Source: Pseudoscleropodium purum
Lineage: Eukaryota; Streptophyta; Bryopsida; Hypnales; Brachytheciaceae
Length of the DNA stretch: 64,000 nucleotides
Assembly: GCA_963969395.1 (NCBI GenBank)
Contig: OZ017796.1
Coordinates: forward strand, 43,948,243 to 44,012,242
Direction of reading: 5' to 3'
The translations under genes and the position numbers were made by a program. The notes under the pieces were generated by a model. The model did no database searches. It was not told the origin of the DNA and saw only the letters and a list, made by a program, of their open reading frames with translations. Positions 1-12,053 of the stretch are shown here, one piece after another (positions within the stretch are counted from its first letter, which is position 1; the number at the start of each line of letters is the position of its first letter).

Positions 1-1210
1 TCGTACTCCATGTCTCCATCAGGGGTGACAATTGGCGGAGGTGGTGTCTGGCGTCGTCCTATAATAGTGTTTGGCCGATATCTCTCAAGGAGAGACACAT
101 GGAAAACATCATGAATGCGCAATGTTGATGGTAATTTGAAACGGTAAACGACATCAGAAATTTTTCCCATCACTGAGAATGGCCCCAAAAACTTAGAGGC
201 CAACTTCCGGGATGGTGCCGTTGTAGAAATATTGTCATGGCGGAGGAGGACCTTGTCACCGATTTGGAACGTTGGTTGCAATTTTACCGCCTTGTCATAA
301 CTTCGCTTAGCTTGTTCCCCAGCAATTGTAACCATTACTTTTAATTCTTCGTGGACTTCATGTAAATGCCGAATTCTCTCCTCCACTGTCGGGACCGTAG
401 ATGTAGTTGGAATCGAAAATGACAAAGACGGGTGGTATCCATATGTGGCGTAGAATGGTGAAAATCCTGTTGCAGAGTGGCACGCATCATTATATGCAAA
501 TTCGGCTAAGGGAAGAAAATCCACCCAATCATCTTGACGCTTAGTTGTAAACATCCTTAAAAATTGCTTAAGGACTTGATTTACTCTCTCAGTCTGCCCA
601 TCCGCGTGAGGATGGAAAGCTATAGTTGGAGAAGGGTGAATTCGTAAAAGCTGGCATAACCTCCTCATGAACTTTGATACAAAAACTGCACCGCGATCCG
701 ATATCACGTCGTCTGGTGTCCCGTGGTGCTTCCATACATTGTGTAAATATAAGGAGGCAATACCATTAGAATCAATTGTTTCGTTGGTTGGAATAAAATG
801 AGCTAACTTGGTGTTTTGTCCACAACCACCATGATGGAATCATATCCTCCACTATTTGGTAATTTCACTATAAAATCTGTGGAAACTCGTTTCCATGGTG
901 CTTGTGTAGCCGGTATTGGTTGCATCAAACCATATTGTGCATGGCGTGTAGCTTTAGATCTTTGGCACAAATCACAGCCGTCGACATAGCGATGGACATA
1001 TCGTCGAAGGGTGGGCCAGTAGAAGGTTCTCATCACTAATTCCAAGGTTTTTGTTCGCCCTTGATGGCCCGCCGCTAGAGCATCATGTCTAGACCTCAAA
1101 ATTTGTCGTTTGAGCTCTTCGTCATCTGGTACATAAATTAGATCTCGAAATCGAAGAAGGCCATCGTGAAAGGTGTATTCTTGAAAACGGCGGCGAACGT
1201 CTAATGGAAC
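1..1210 (-). pseudogene. pol: gypsy integrase, frameshifted and cut by the window edge
   Basis: Integrase joins element DNA to the host chromosome. The frame continues from RNase H after the TAG at 1211-1213. It contains an HHCC zinc domain (Arg-His-Asp-Ala-Leu-Ala-Ala-Gly-His ... Cys-Asp-Leu-Cys-Gln) at about 1100-950, then the start of the catalytic core (Ser-Thr-Asp-Phe). A one-base loss near 810-815 shifts the frame. In the new frame the core stays open to position 1, with the second catalytic Asp (Ile-Ser-Asp-Arg-Gly) near 690 and a Phe-His-Pro-His-Ala-Asp-Gly-Gln motif near 600. The C-terminal part near position 100 has the Phe-His-Val-Ser-Leu-Leu motif seen before gypsy chromodomains. 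Confidence 0.93.
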
Positions 1211-3628
1211 CTACTTTAAATTTTGAAAGAAAGTCAATATGGGTTTCAATGTAGCATCTTCTTTAATGGCCACCCTAAGGTGTTCCAAAATGTGGATATC
1301 CGTCCAAACTGGCTCCTCAATTGCAGCCAGCCGTAAGAGTGGTCGCCTTTCCTCATGTCTTCCTTCTATGATGTCTATCCTTCTTGAGAGAGTGTCCGCC
1401 CTTCCATTCAAGGATCCCGGTCGATGTTCAATTTCAAAATTAAACGCTGATAAAAATTCCGACCAACGTGCCTGTCGTCGATTTAGTTCCTTAGTTGTGA
1501 GAAAATATTCTAAATTTTTGTGATCCGAAATAACTTGAATCTGGTGCGGGGAACCTTCTAAATATACTCGCCAATCTTGGAATGCTAAAACTATACTTAG
1601 TAGTTCTTTATCATAAATGTCATAGTTGTGCTCAACTGGGGACATCTTCGAGCTTCGATAGGCACAAGGATGCCAATATCCATCATCCCCTCGTTGCGAG
1701 AGAATTCCCCCTGTTGCCATATCAGATGCATCTGTTTCAATCACAAAAGGTCTTTCAAAATTAGGGTGGAGTAATACCAGTGCTTGTAAGAAACGGGAAC
1801 GGAGTTCTTTAAATGCTATATCCGCTTGGGTCGTCCATTCAAACGGTTTATTTTTGCGAGTTAAAGTTGTAAGGGGCACTGCAATTCGAGAGTAATCACA
1901 AATAAAGCAACGGTAGAAATTTGCGAACCCCAGAAAAGACTGAATTTCCTTGACTATACTTAGAATGGGCCAATCTTTAATAGCTTGTACTTTATCTTGA
2001 CACATCTCCAAGCCCTTTGAGGAAACAATCATTCCCAAGAACTCCACAGACTCGCAATGGAATTGACACTTGGATTCTTTAGTATAAAGCCCGTGGTTCT
2101 TGAGTCATTTTAGCACCTCCCGCACCACTTGTATATGCTCCTCCAAAGTCTTTGAAAAAATCAAGATATCATCTAGATAGATCACCACTGAGATATCAAG
2201 GAGATCTCCAAAAATGCTCTGCTTGTGGGATTGAAAATGAGCTGGTGCATTAGTTAAACCAAAGGGCATCACAAGATATTCAAAAAGACCGTAGCGGGTT
2301 TTAAAAGCTGTCTTGTACTCATGTCCCAAAGCCATACGTATACGGTGATAGGCTTGTCTTATATCTAGCTTCGTGAATATGGTGGATCCCACCAATCTAT
2401 CGATAAGTTCGAGAATGAGCGGCAAGGGATAACGATTTTTCACAGTGACTTTGTTCAAATTACGGTAGTCTATACAAACCCTAATAGAACCGTCTTTTTT
2501 CTTAGTGAATACAATAGGGGCAGAAACCGGAGACTTTGACCACCTTATCCACCCTTTTCCTAGGTTCTCTTCTAAATACCTTCGAAGTTCTTCTAATTCC
2601 ACAGGAGACATCGGTCGTAGGTTGGTGTTTCGGGGTTCCTGTCCCTCTTTAAAATCAATTTTCATGTCCGAGGGACCGTGGTTGGGCAATTCATTGGAGG
2701 CCTGCTCGTTGAATGCCTCACGAAAGTCATGGTAATCGGTTGGAATCGATATTAACTCCGGTTCCATACACTCACAGATTTCTAAAGCATAAATCTCGGC
2801 ATCCTTCGCTGACAACTGAAATGCCGCTGCTGACACCATTGCATGCTTGGGCGCATCTAATGAGGATGTTCGCTTGGATCCACAAGGATCAGGAGGCACC
2901 AGCCCGATCCCTCCTCCTCCCCTTGGCCGCTGGCTGCTCTCGAATGGGGGGGCATCTGCTTGCAAGAGCCCCCCAAATCGCTTCTTGACATTGGCCACTT
3001 GCAAGCATGGCCCGTGTCTTCCGTATCCCCCCCAGCTATCGGCAGTCTCCGCAGCTTCCGGCTCCGTAGCCCCGGCGGCCGTAGCGAGGATCCCGTTGTC
3101 GATGGCCCAAGGCCAAATCCCTCTTGCCTCTAGGGAGTCCGTTGGTTGCTGGAAGCAATTTTCTTGACAAAATAAAGAATCAAACTGCACCTTCCTCCGA
3201 GACCAACGAATAGTGGGGTTGTGGCGTATGAGCCACGGGGTACCTAACACACAGGAATATCTTCCGGTGTTCATGATATCCACGGTCAGTGTTTCACAAT
3301 GCCCTTCTACTTTGAGCTGAATAGTAGCTTCCTGGGTGATGAGCCCAGAGTTTATTACTCTGCCGTCAATCACTCTGACTTCACGCGGGTGTTCTTTGGT
3401 CTCTACAGCCGCATTGCATTCTTGTGCAAAATGTGGATGAATAAAAATACCAGTGGCACCAGAATCCACCAATGCAAGAGCTGCCACACCATTCACCTCA
3501 ACATCCAAAGTTAGGTGCGCCCCTAGGTAAAGGGTGGCACGCAAGTAATGAGGGTCAGTTTCGGCTTCGAGTTCCAATGAAACTGGTGGATCCGGCGATT
3601 TTCGCTGAGTCCTCTGGCCCAACCCCAC
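1211..3628 (-). pseudogene. pol: gypsy pol: protease, reverse transcriptase and RNase H, broken
   Basis: This part of Pol cleaves the polyprotein and copies element RNA into DNA. From the N-terminus there is an aspartic protease with the active site Leu-Val-Asp-Ser-Gly-Ala-Thr. The reverse transcriptase has Lys-Leu-Asp-Ile-Arg-Gln-Ala-Tyr and the catalytic box Tyr-Leu-Asp-Asp. The RNase H has the Thr-Asp-Ala-Ser start and the Asp-His-Lys-Asn-Leu motif. A TGA at 2105-2107 splits the reverse transcriptase from RNase H; the frame continues unchanged to a TAG at 1211-1213. Both stops are one C-to-T change from Arg or Gln codons. A frame change separates this part from the zinc-knuckle part of gag. 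Confidence 0.95.
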
Positions 3629-3723
3629 CCATGACTGACTGAACCCTTGTTCTTTGGGGAAGCTCCCTTTCAGGATCGTCGTAGCTGCTTTTTGGACGGG
3701 GCCCGGGTATTGAACCTCTCCAC

Positions 3724-4604
3724 TTAGTCCCGGGCTTTGCCTTTTCCCGAGGAATCGCCTCCTTCTCCTTCTATGGATGCAATGGACAAAGGCTTAGAGG
3801 GGTTAGTGAAACACCGTGAGCGCACATGGCTGATTTCACCGCAGCCCCAACAGCGCCCCTGACGTTGATAGTCCAACCTTTCTGCAGCTATCTTGGCCAA
3901 CGCCGTACTCACTCGCATCGCCCAAGCTCCATCAACACTGGCCCTGACGTCCCATGGTTAGCAGAAGGTCTTCCAACTGCTTCTCGAGGTATAGAGGATG
4001 GAGTTCTAGAAACGAATGAATCTTGTTGAGGTTGTCGGGCCTGACGCCAGCCCTATAACCTTTCGTTGATTCGTGATGCCATCGCCATCCAATCTTGGAG
4101 TCTCCGGGGTTGGCTTTCTACGGTGGCCACGGAGTCCAAAACCTCGTCCTTCAACCCTCCCCTAAAACGCGCTATCAAACTAGGTTCATTCCAATTGAGT
4201 TGCGCCGCGAGCTCGTTGAAAGTGGAAATATAAGTTGCTACCGAGCCAGTCTGACGTAGTCTTCCAATTTTGTCTTCAGCATTACCTCATCTATCCAAGT
4301 CGCCATACACGGCAATGACCGAATCCTGGAAAGCGTTGTAATTGATTAATAATTCATGCTCATGTTCCTCATCAAGAGCTTGCAGTAAGGGCATGGCCCA
4401 ATTCTGAGCGGCCCTGGTCATGTAAGAAAGTGCATATGCCACCTTATCCGCATCAGAGTTGTAAGTTCGCGGTTTACCTCGGAAAACTAATCGTAGCTGC
4501 GCGAACCAACGATACACCTCATTCCCTTTCTTCCCAGAGAACTTCTCCAGATCGACTACTTTTGATTCTCGACCCTCAAAATCAGATTTGCGATGTCCTC
4601 CCAT
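3724..4604 (-). pseudogene. gag: gypsy gag polyprotein, broken
   Basis: Gag forms the virus-like particle and binds element RNA. The 4604-4287 part is a typical retrotransposon gag domain (Trp-Ala-Met-Pro region, then an Asn-Ala-Phe-Gln-Asp motif). A TGA at 4287-4289 interrupts it, and the same frame continues past it with gag-like sequence. A later part in another frame (3918-3724) has a zinc knuckle of the form Cys-X2-Cys-X4-His-X4-Cys (Cys-Trp-Gly-Cys ... His ... Cys). The frame change lies near 3950, after a second in-frame stop (TAG). Position directly upstream of the protease fits gag. Confidence 0.82.
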
Positions 4605-4684
4605 TCTAGGATATGCTCATTCATCTCCCCTGATAGAGGTTAAAGGAGATTGTTGTCAGGGTATTGCAGCCACTTGCTCGGAAA

Positions 4685-4696
4685 TCTGCTATACCA
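4685..4696 (-). other. Degenerate primer-binding site (tRNA-iMet type)
   Basis: The minus strand reads TGGTAT then AGCAGA two bases after the proposed LTR end. The usual plant gypsy site begins TGGTATCAGAGC; here one base appears lost after TGGTAT. It supports the LTR boundary but is too short to stand alone. Confidence 0.35.
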
Positions 4697-4698
4697 AA

Positions 4699-5458
4699 TG
4701 TGGAATCTCATATTGGAAGACAGACTGAATCTGCTGCTGGATGAACGACGTAAATTCTGCACCCCCAGTTTCCGGCACCAAGGGCTCTCCAAGTGCTCCA
4801 TCCAAATGCTCCCGATCCATCACCAAGTCGATTTCCCAACCAATCAACTCCCAGTGATGGCGCAGTTATTTCTGACGAAACTCCTGCTGGTCCCCTACGA
4901 GATCATACTGGTGAGCTATCCCCTGCGGCCACCACGGCCAGTCCCGGTGGCAAACACGGCCCGCAGCAGACCCCTTCCTAGAACATGGGCAACTCACGGA
5001 TGCGGCACAGCCCGCAGCAGACCCCTTCCCGAAACATGGGCAACTCACGGATGCGGCCTGCAACAGGGACTGTTCTCGGAGCGCAAGCCAATCAGTGATA
5101 CGGCATTATGTCAAGGTTTGAGGATTCCTGGCTTCCGCTCTAGCCATTCGGGCGAACTGGCTTGTCAGGAAGGCAAGCGTCGCGGCAAGCTTTCGGCTTG
5201 CGGATCCATCTATCGAAGATTGAGCGAGCAGGGGAATCCGAGAGAACGCATATCCACGATTAATGCAACCTATAGTCTAACGGAGATTAATACGATCATG
5301 CCAAAGTCATGCAAGAATCAGAATTATATTCAACAAAATGCCGTATGAGGAACAAACCTCCTCTCGTGGTCTAATAAGGGAAAGGAGAACCTCCTTCCCT
5401 GATAGAACAGTTATAACTGCCCCCTCCTAGTCCAGATGTTACGAACTAGTTCGTAACA
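4699..5458 (-). repeat. Probable 5' LTR of the gypsy element
   Basis: On the minus strand the segment starts TG at 5458 and ends CA at 4699, directly before a sequence resembling a tRNA-iMet primer site. Its outer end is a perfect 22-bp palindrome (5437-5458, centred on ACTAGT). The partner LTR is outside the window, so the boundaries rest on TG/CA ends and position only. Confidence 0.5.
4960..5061. repeat. 51-bp tandem duplication inside the LTR
   Basis: Two adjacent 51-bp units (about 4960-5010 and 5011-5061) share the core GCAGACCCCTTCC followed by ACATGGGCAACTCACGG. They differ at only a few positions. They lie in the GC-richer part of the proposed LTR. Confidence 0.8.
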
Positions 5459-7029
5459 TATTTATTGAAGTGTTTTTTTGAACTTTATGTTTTGAACTTC
5501 AAAAATTAGTTTTTGAAATGAAACATACTTGTAGCCTTTAATCCCTTAAGAACAAGAAAGTAGTTCCCTTGAGTAATCTAAATTTAAAGAATGGTTTTCA
5601 AACAATAGCCATAAAGTATGATCTACAAATCATATCCATATGGTTAGATTAACTACCTCACTAAGCAATAATTTTCAATGATATTTGAAACCAAAAATTA
5701 AAAATTCTTTCTAAAATCAATATAGATTGAATACATGTAATTTTCAAGGGATTTTTATTAGTCACAAAAAGAACTAGAATGTCAAAAAATTACTTAATCT
5801 CCTTGTCATCTCTAAGATTGAAAAGCTCATTTTGAGATCATACAACTATTTTGGCTCAAGTTCAAAAAGACATCTTGAATTTTATCCTTGGAAGGACTTT
5901 GCCTCAATGTTAGGTACTTATTTAAATATATCAAAGAAAATGTCCCTTGAAACATCGTCTCTGAAATTTGTTTATAACTTTTGATTGGAGTCTTAAGATC
6001 TCAAACCACATTTTGGAAATCAAACTTAACTTGATTTAACAACTTTTTCTAGTTCTAAGTTTTTTTTAAAAGTTTATTTTACTATGACAAAATGGGCTCC
6101 AAAGTCTGCTTAATTTTAAATAAAAATGAATTGCAAATGATTAAGTTAAAAAAAAGTTCATTGTACATAGAAATCCAGTTGTGGTGTTATAACTCCTAAA
6201 AGACCAAATGGCATTTTCTTGGCAACATAGCAATAATTATGAGCATGCAACTTATTACAAATGGAGTTTTTCTTGTTTTTCTTCAAAATTTTTACATAAC
6301 ATGTGGTCAAAGAGTTGCTTCAAGCTAGCCACAATAATTTTTGTAACTTTTGACTATATAATTAAAAGTTATTGCATGACATATAATTTTAATTGCTTGG
6401 TGAACAACTTGAGCAACTACAAAAAATTATTTTCTTAAGAATAAAATCCATTCAACTCGGTTTCTTAGATTTATATTTACTTGAAAAGCTTAGAATCATT
6501 GCATTTGTACTAAGATGAAAGGTATGAAGAACTTTATTTTCTAGGCAATTAAGTAATCTCTACTCAAAAATGAAATTTGAAGTCCTTTATTTAATTCAAC
6601 TTGCAATATTTTAAAAACAAACAAAAATTCATTGAACTTAGATTTTTATTAAAACATAACAAACACTGGTATGTAAGTTTTTCAATTCTATAACTAATTT
6701 GTCAATAATGTAGTATTTTAAATCATACTTCACCTCTTTTTTTATAATTTTTTTCAAGCATGACTATAGAATATTTTTTGTTGAAATATTTCTTATTTAT
6801 TTACAACTTATATGGAGAATAACAAGTTATAGGATTTATACATTTTTGTTCAAAAAGTTTGTCATAAAAGATGAAATCTAATTAATCATTTGAGAAGGGT
6901 TGATAGTACTTTTTCTTTGAAATCCAAGTGACATAATATTGCAATTGGTAAGGTTTTCAAAGTATTAACCTTGCCTACTACAATGAAACAAAAACATTCT
7001 AAAAGATCCTGAAAAGATTCCAAAAAGAT
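5459..7029. other. AT-rich stretch without a recognised gene
   Basis: Long A and T runs and short spurious reading frames only. I see no protein motif, RNA gene or clear repeat boundary here. Confidence 0.6.
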
Positions 7030-7200
7030 TCCAAATTCATTGAAATTATGTTGATTTGGTCATTGCACTATCCAAATCAACAGAAAGCGGGTGGTCATTT
7101 TGTTGGTTTTTACAGGAAATCCTTCTAGTGCTCTAAACAACAAAAATGAATAGAAATCCATTGATTTTCTGTTGATTTGGTCATGATTTTTCTACTAGTG
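7030..7200. mobile_element. CACTA-like transposon terminus (right end)
   Basis: The segment ends TTTTTCTACTAGTG at 7200, which on the other strand reads CACTAGTAGAAAAA, the form of a CACTA terminal repeat. Just inside it TTGATTTGGTCAT occurs twice (about 7051 and 7172) and an inverted form lies between, like the subterminal repeats of these elements. No matching left end or transposase was found. Confidence 0.35.
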
Positions 7201-8326
7201 TAAGCATCATTTTAAAGGTTATCTATAACTTTGTATACAGAGGGTTTGAGAATCCAAGCCTGAATAAAAATCCTTTGGCTCAATATGGTTTTACCTTAGC
7301 TTGATACAAATACAAATAAGACTTAGACAAGAGCATTTTTATATGTGATTGTGGGCAATTGTATAGTATGGTATACCAATTATCATCATTCCTTAGGATA
7401 TTTAAAATTTCAAAACATCAATCATTAAAATATGACTTATTATATTGCAAAAAATATTGATATTGATAGAACCTTCTATCCATTACTTGAGAAAAATTTG
7501 AAAATATGAAAAAAAATTCATACTTTAAATGAATCCTTTTATAAATGATGAGTCCATTGTCATACTACTTTGATGCACTTCAAAATCCAAAAAAAGACAA
7601 AGATGAAAAGCTTGTGAATGAAATTTTTAGTTTTAAATTTTCTACTAGACAAATATGTGAGATGAAATCATCAAAAAAATTATTTTTAGCTCATCACTTA
7701 TTTTATATTTATATTTTTTAATGATTCATTATTTCCGTCTATATTGTAATCTTCTTTGATGATTTTGGTTTTGGAATAAAATTTATAATTCAAATACATA
7801 GTTGGTATTTATAATGAAAACCTCATATAGAGAATTAAAACTAGTATTTTTTTAACCTCAAAGTACTATTGTTTACTATAAGAGAAAGGAGAGTTTTAAG
7901 TGAGCTTATAAGTATAATCCTAAACATAAGATTATAAGTAATGACCTTTAATGAGATTTTTAGCAAAATTTTATTAGAAATATAAATAATCAGATGACGC
8001 ACTTCGACAAATGAAGTAAACTTTTGTAAATCTACACCTCAAAGTTTTCTTTTTAGTTGTTTTTAGTCTTTGTACTACTAATGAAGTATACTACAGTTTT
8101 TGCTATTATGCCTAGTTATTAGTTACTATTAGTAGATTGACCAAATTTTCATATTTTCTTGTTGATAAGTGAAAGGTAGTTCTAACACACCAAAGAACGC
8201 AGCATTTGGGTTTCATAAATAAAAGTTATGAAGGGTCAAAGTTTTTTCTAAGAGAGGTTCTAAAATTGTTTCATACACATAGGTACATAGTGATTTTGGA
8301 GATGTACACTAAGTGATAATGGTGGG
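7201..8326. other. AT-rich stretch with one foldback MITE fragment
   Basis: Apart from the MITE fragment at 7877-7985 nothing coding is visible. Confidence 0.55.
7877..7985 (+). repeat. Left half of a foldback MITE (family F)
   Basis: The sequence from TATAAGAGAAAGGAG through CCTAAACATAAGATTATAAG to a run ending GACCTTTAATGAGATTTT matches the left half of the elements at 54938-55148 and 38985-41040. The right half is missing. Confidence 0.65.
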
Positions 8327-9121
8327 TTTTTTTTGGAACAAATGGAAGAACCATTGCATTAAAAAACCCATAGTACATAACAACCAAGCCAAATGACTAG
8401 ACAATGAAGAGAAATGAGCTTAGACTAAATAGGGGCCAAACCAAAGCTAAATGAACAAAAAAGGAGGAGGGGCGTTCTTGTATTGAACAACATGGTATCC
8501 ATTTCTAAGAGCAAGAACAAGTGAATGGATCCAAATACTATCAAAATTCTACCAAATATCACTTACTTGTTGAAGGTGTTGATGAGTTGCCAAATTTGCC
8601 GTCAATTGCACCACGCGATTAGAGTCTAATAAGACATCCCATGGAGTCATCTGAGAAAAATCAAGAAGCTACCAATGTTGATTGAAGACCATATTGTTTA
8701 AATTAGAAATTCATATGATCTACAAAAAGGAGCCACGAAGGAGGGTGCAATTAGTTTTGAGACAATGAACCCGTTTGGAAAAGGTAGATAGAAAGATAGA
8801 TTTGGTGAAATTGAATGTAATATGGATATCTATATTTGGTGCATCTCCCAATAAATAGTGAACAATGGATTGGGCGTATTCCCAAATCCCTTGGGCTTGT
8901 GGACATGTGAAGAAGAAATGGTGAGGAGTTACATCCATCTATGAAGAACAATAGTTACATATGATGTCGATGCCTGGATTAATTCATACTGTCCATGAGT
9001 GGATGGCAACTACATTGTACCATACTAACGAAATAAAAGTTGCCTCTTTCAATGATCTAGCCTGGTGCCAAACATCATTCTAGTCCATAGAAAGGGTAAG
9101 TGGGAGAGAATTTGGCCATTT
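8327..9121 (-). mobile_element. 3' end of a LINE (non-LTR retrotransposon)
   Basis: Read on the minus strand, a coding relic with a zinc-binding reverse-transcriptase tail is followed by about 390 bases of 3' sequence. It ends in TTTTTTAATGCAATGG and a poly-A run (8327-8334 as T on the plus strand). The same end motif occurs again at 50230-50405 on the plus strand. 5' truncation is usual for LINEs. Confidence 0.65.
8720..9121 (-). pseudogene. LINE ORF2 C-terminal zinc domain (zf-RVT type), broken
   Basis: One frame from 9121 to 8720 gives a domain found at the C-terminus of plant LINE reverse transcriptases. It runs Ser-Leu-Lys-Glu-Ala-Thr-Phe, then Trp-Tyr-Asn, then Cys-Asn-Tyr-Cys, then His-His-Phe-Phe-Phe-Thr-Cys-Pro-Gln-Ala ... 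Trp. The metal ligands (Cys-X2-Cys, His, Cys) are kept. Three internal stops (TAG, TGA, TAG) interrupt the frame but there is no frameshift, and each stop is one transition from Gln, Trp or Arg codons. Confidence 0.6.
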
Positions 9122-9924
9122 AGATCATGGTGTTTTTAGGTGAGTGGCGCATTTGGGGTTGCCCACCTTACAATTAGATTTTTTTCCTAATTGGCTTGGG
9201 TGGTTTCTTTGTTCAATAATTGTACAACTAAATGAAGGCTCTCCCTTGTTCAACCCTATGAAGGCACTTTGAAGTCCATATTCAATAGATGATGAATTGA
9301 GTTGTTTAGTTCAATGTTCATCCAAACATGACAAATTTGATGAATTTGAGATTCTGTACATTGGGTTCAAATTTGTCAAACCCTATACAAAATTATTTCT
9401 TTTTCGATTTAATTATCCTTGATTAACTAGATTTAGAATTTTTGAAATTTCATTTCATAAGATGTGGAATATTTTATGACCTTTGGCATTTATATTAGTA
9501 CCCAAGACTTCACCAAATCTTTTGTAATCTTTGTAGTTGGATTCTCACAACGTAGTAAGTTAGCAAAAGGATTTGTTAAGTTTCAATTCCTTTCAATGAA
9601 CATAGTCTCTCTTCAAGGAGGGAGAAAAAGACTAAGTTTAGTAAGCTTATGGATTCTATTTGTATGTATATTATTTATCATTGTTCAGATTTTATTTTTG
9701 AGAATTCCCATTAATTTCAATAATGTTTTCTTCATTACTAATTTATGCTATGTTATAATTTCTGGAAATTTCACTATATGCCATATTTGATCATTTTTTG
9801 AATTATTTTTCAATGAATTTGATCCGAGTATAGGATAAATAAATATAGGTTCAAAGATAAAAATAAAAATGTGCAAATAACTTATTTGGTGGACATCATG
9901 ACTTTTTCTACTTTCAAATTTTAA
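9122..9924. other. AT-rich stretch without a recognised gene
   Basis: A 108-codon frame at 9464-9790 is hydrophobic and AT-driven, with no family motif. I do not call it a gene. Confidence 0.5.
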
Positions 9925-10672
9925 CTAGTGTGCCCCATGCCGTTGCCATGGTTAGAATGAAAGTAAAAGTAATTTTTTAATTTTTCAATTCATAAAAATT
10001 TCAAAATATAATAACTTTCATGCCATAGGTCAAAATGCCACGAAAGAAAGCCCATGCACCCCTCATTGTCAAGAGTTTTCTGAAAATACCAAGAACACAA
10101 CCGAGGGTACACATGGTCTAAGAGATCCCAAACAAACAAACAAAAAAAAAAAAAAATAGCCTATCTTAAAGTATTGACTAGTGTGCCTTGTGCCGTTGAC
10201 ACAATCAAAATATAAATAAAAGTAATTTTTTCATTTAAAAAAATCTATTAATATATAAAACTTTGAAATTCAATAATTTTCACACTTTGAAATTCAATAA
10301 TTTAATTTTGGGATTAAAAAAATCAATAACTTTTATACAATAGGTCTAAATGCTACAAAATTGGCATGAATAGAAAGCTTTACCTACGAAGGAGTGCAAA
10401 GACTTTTTTTTGTGGCATTTGGATATGCAATGCAAAAGTTATGAATTTTACAAAATAAAGGATTATTTTATTTTATTTTTCAATTTATAAAAACTTTGAA
10501 ATTCAATAACTTGCATTGTTAGTCCAAATGCCACAAAATAAAGTCCATGCATCCTTTTGAGCGAAAAGCTTTCAAGCAATACCAAAAATGCCACCAAACA
10601 CCTCACACTTTGTTAGATTTCAATGTATCAAACAAACAAAACAAAACAACCTAATTTAAGGGTATCTATATG
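9925..10672 (+). repeat. Two adjacent copies of a dispersed repeat (family R)
   Basis: Both copies begin CTAGTGTGCC followed by GTGCCGTTG (about 9929 and 10179). They contain repeated lines of the form AATTCAATAACTT ... AAATGCCACAAA, and end in CAAACAAACAAA runs followed by CCTA. The first copy is shorter. A reverse-oriented relative lies at 30340-30560. Class unknown; no terminal repeats or target duplication seen. Confidence 0.6.
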
Positions 10673-10794
10673 GATATGGGTGGCCGATGTAATTGTCTTT
10701 GTTGTAATTCTATGAAATATTGTATTAAACAATTTAAAAATTAATGTAGCCGCTTGTTGGAAATTTACAAGTCTATCTCGTTAAAAATAACTAC

Positions 10795-11100
10795 GGCAAA
10801 TTTTGTTAAAATGGTGGTATTCTATATGCCATTATCACACCTTGACATCTAGGACAAGTGTACATTGCTAACATCTAGGTTACTTTTAGATTTCAAAAAT
10901 CTACGACTAACATAGATATCAAACTAAGCAGTTTGAAAAATCTAGGATTTGAATAGATTCCACATATCTAGGAGGAATGTAGATTTCGAAACTCTAGTAC
11001 TATTATTGATTCTAGTATAGAAAAAACATATCAGATTGTGTAGTCTAAATTGCTAAAAGTGCCAAGTGAACGGAATACTGCCATTTTAACGAAATTTGCC
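10795..11100. mobile_element. 306-bp foldback MITE (family G) with 8-bp target duplication
   Basis: The terminal inverted repeats are about 28 bp: GGCAAATTTTGTTAAAATGG at the left and its near-perfect complement at the right. ATAACTAC occurs directly before (10787-10794) and directly after (11101-11108), a perfect 8-bp target duplication. No coding capacity. An 8-bp duplication suits a hAT- or Mutator-type non-autonomous element. A diverged relative lies at 27968-28272. Confidence 0.9.
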
Positions 11101-11108
11101 ATAACTAC

Positions 11109-12040
11109 AAATACGCTATGTAAAAGTCAAATTCATAAATAAATTAAGTATTTTTTGGGATGTCCAAATGTTTGGAATATTAAAATTGAAATGTCCAAAA
11201 CGTTGCCAAAAATTTTCATCCATATAGTCTAAATTTTTGAATACTTCTGAACCCTATGTCACACCTGATGACCTTCAGCTTCACATGACAGGTTTCTTAA
11301 AACAAAACAAACTAGAAGTTGCTGAATACAAAAGAATTGGGACACCAGAATGCCAAAACCTTTGTAGCAATAATTCTAGCCGCTGAACCCCTTTGCACAC
11401 TAAAAAGAAAGTATTTTGGCACTCAGGTGCCAAAGCAGACCTTCACGTACAGTATTCCTGAACTTACAACCATCAAGGTGAAAGACTGAAAACTATGACC
11501 AAGAATAGGCTAGTCATTAGACACAAAGAAATATGTAGAATAATAGGCTGCTTTTGACTACTTTCTTAATTCGTTGTCGCATAAACCTCAGACTTGCTCT
11601 TTTTGGAATGAAGATTGCACTGGAAATGTACACACATGAGGGACTCTACCCGAAAGAACATAGTTTCGAGACGCAGTTGCAGGAAAGAACTACAGAAGAT
11701 ACAACAATAGGACACACCGAATGCAAAGATGTCAAAGAAGCTAACATCCAGACTTTCTAGAGTCATTTCATTGCACAATTCATGACAACAGAACTACACG
11801 AACTAGCAGTTCGATGGCGAATTCGCAACTGCACGAACTATAATTCCAGGAAACAACGCAATCCACAAACACATTATGAATCACTCAGCAGCAACAGCCT
11901 ACTAACTAAAATAAGGAAAGAGGTACCACACACGTAAGTTGCTACACCATTGCAGAGTTGCAAGAGAAATATTCACACAATTCCTTGAGACAGAGATAAA
12001 CTCATCAGAGAATCACCCACAAGGCCAGAATCTGAAAGCA
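11109..12040. other. Intergenic stretch downstream of LHCII gene A
   Basis: Composition rises from AT-rich towards average near the gene. Short frames on both strands show no family motifs. No repeat boundary found. Confidence 0.5.
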
Positions 12041-12047
12041 ACCATGA

Positions 12048-12053
12048 TTTATT
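12048..12053 (-). terminator. Polyadenylation signal of LHCII gene A
   Basis: AATAAA on the minus strand about 135 bases after the stop codon. Genes B and C have the same hexamer at a similar distance. Confidence 0.6.

Larger units (their letters stand above)
1..5458 (-). mobile_element. Ty3/gypsy LTR retrotransposon, decayed, cut by the left window edge
   Basis: Read on the minus strand the parts come in the order LTR, primer-binding region, gag with a zinc knuckle, aspartic protease, reverse transcriptase, RNase H and integrase. That order (integrase after RNase H) is the Ty3/gypsy order. The element is dead: gag and pol contain in-frame stops and at least three frame changes. The 3' part, including any chromodomain and the 3' LTR, lies beyond position 1, so the two LTRs cannot be compared for age. 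The last residues before the edge (Asp-Gly-Asp-Met-Glu-Tyr) resemble the lead-in to a chromodomain in plant chromoviruses; this is inference. Confidence 0.93.

Noticed and set aside
4650..5348. 232-codon plus-strand frame
   Set aside because: It lies in the proposed LTR and leader of the minus-strand gypsy element and contains the 51-bp duplication; no domain seen.
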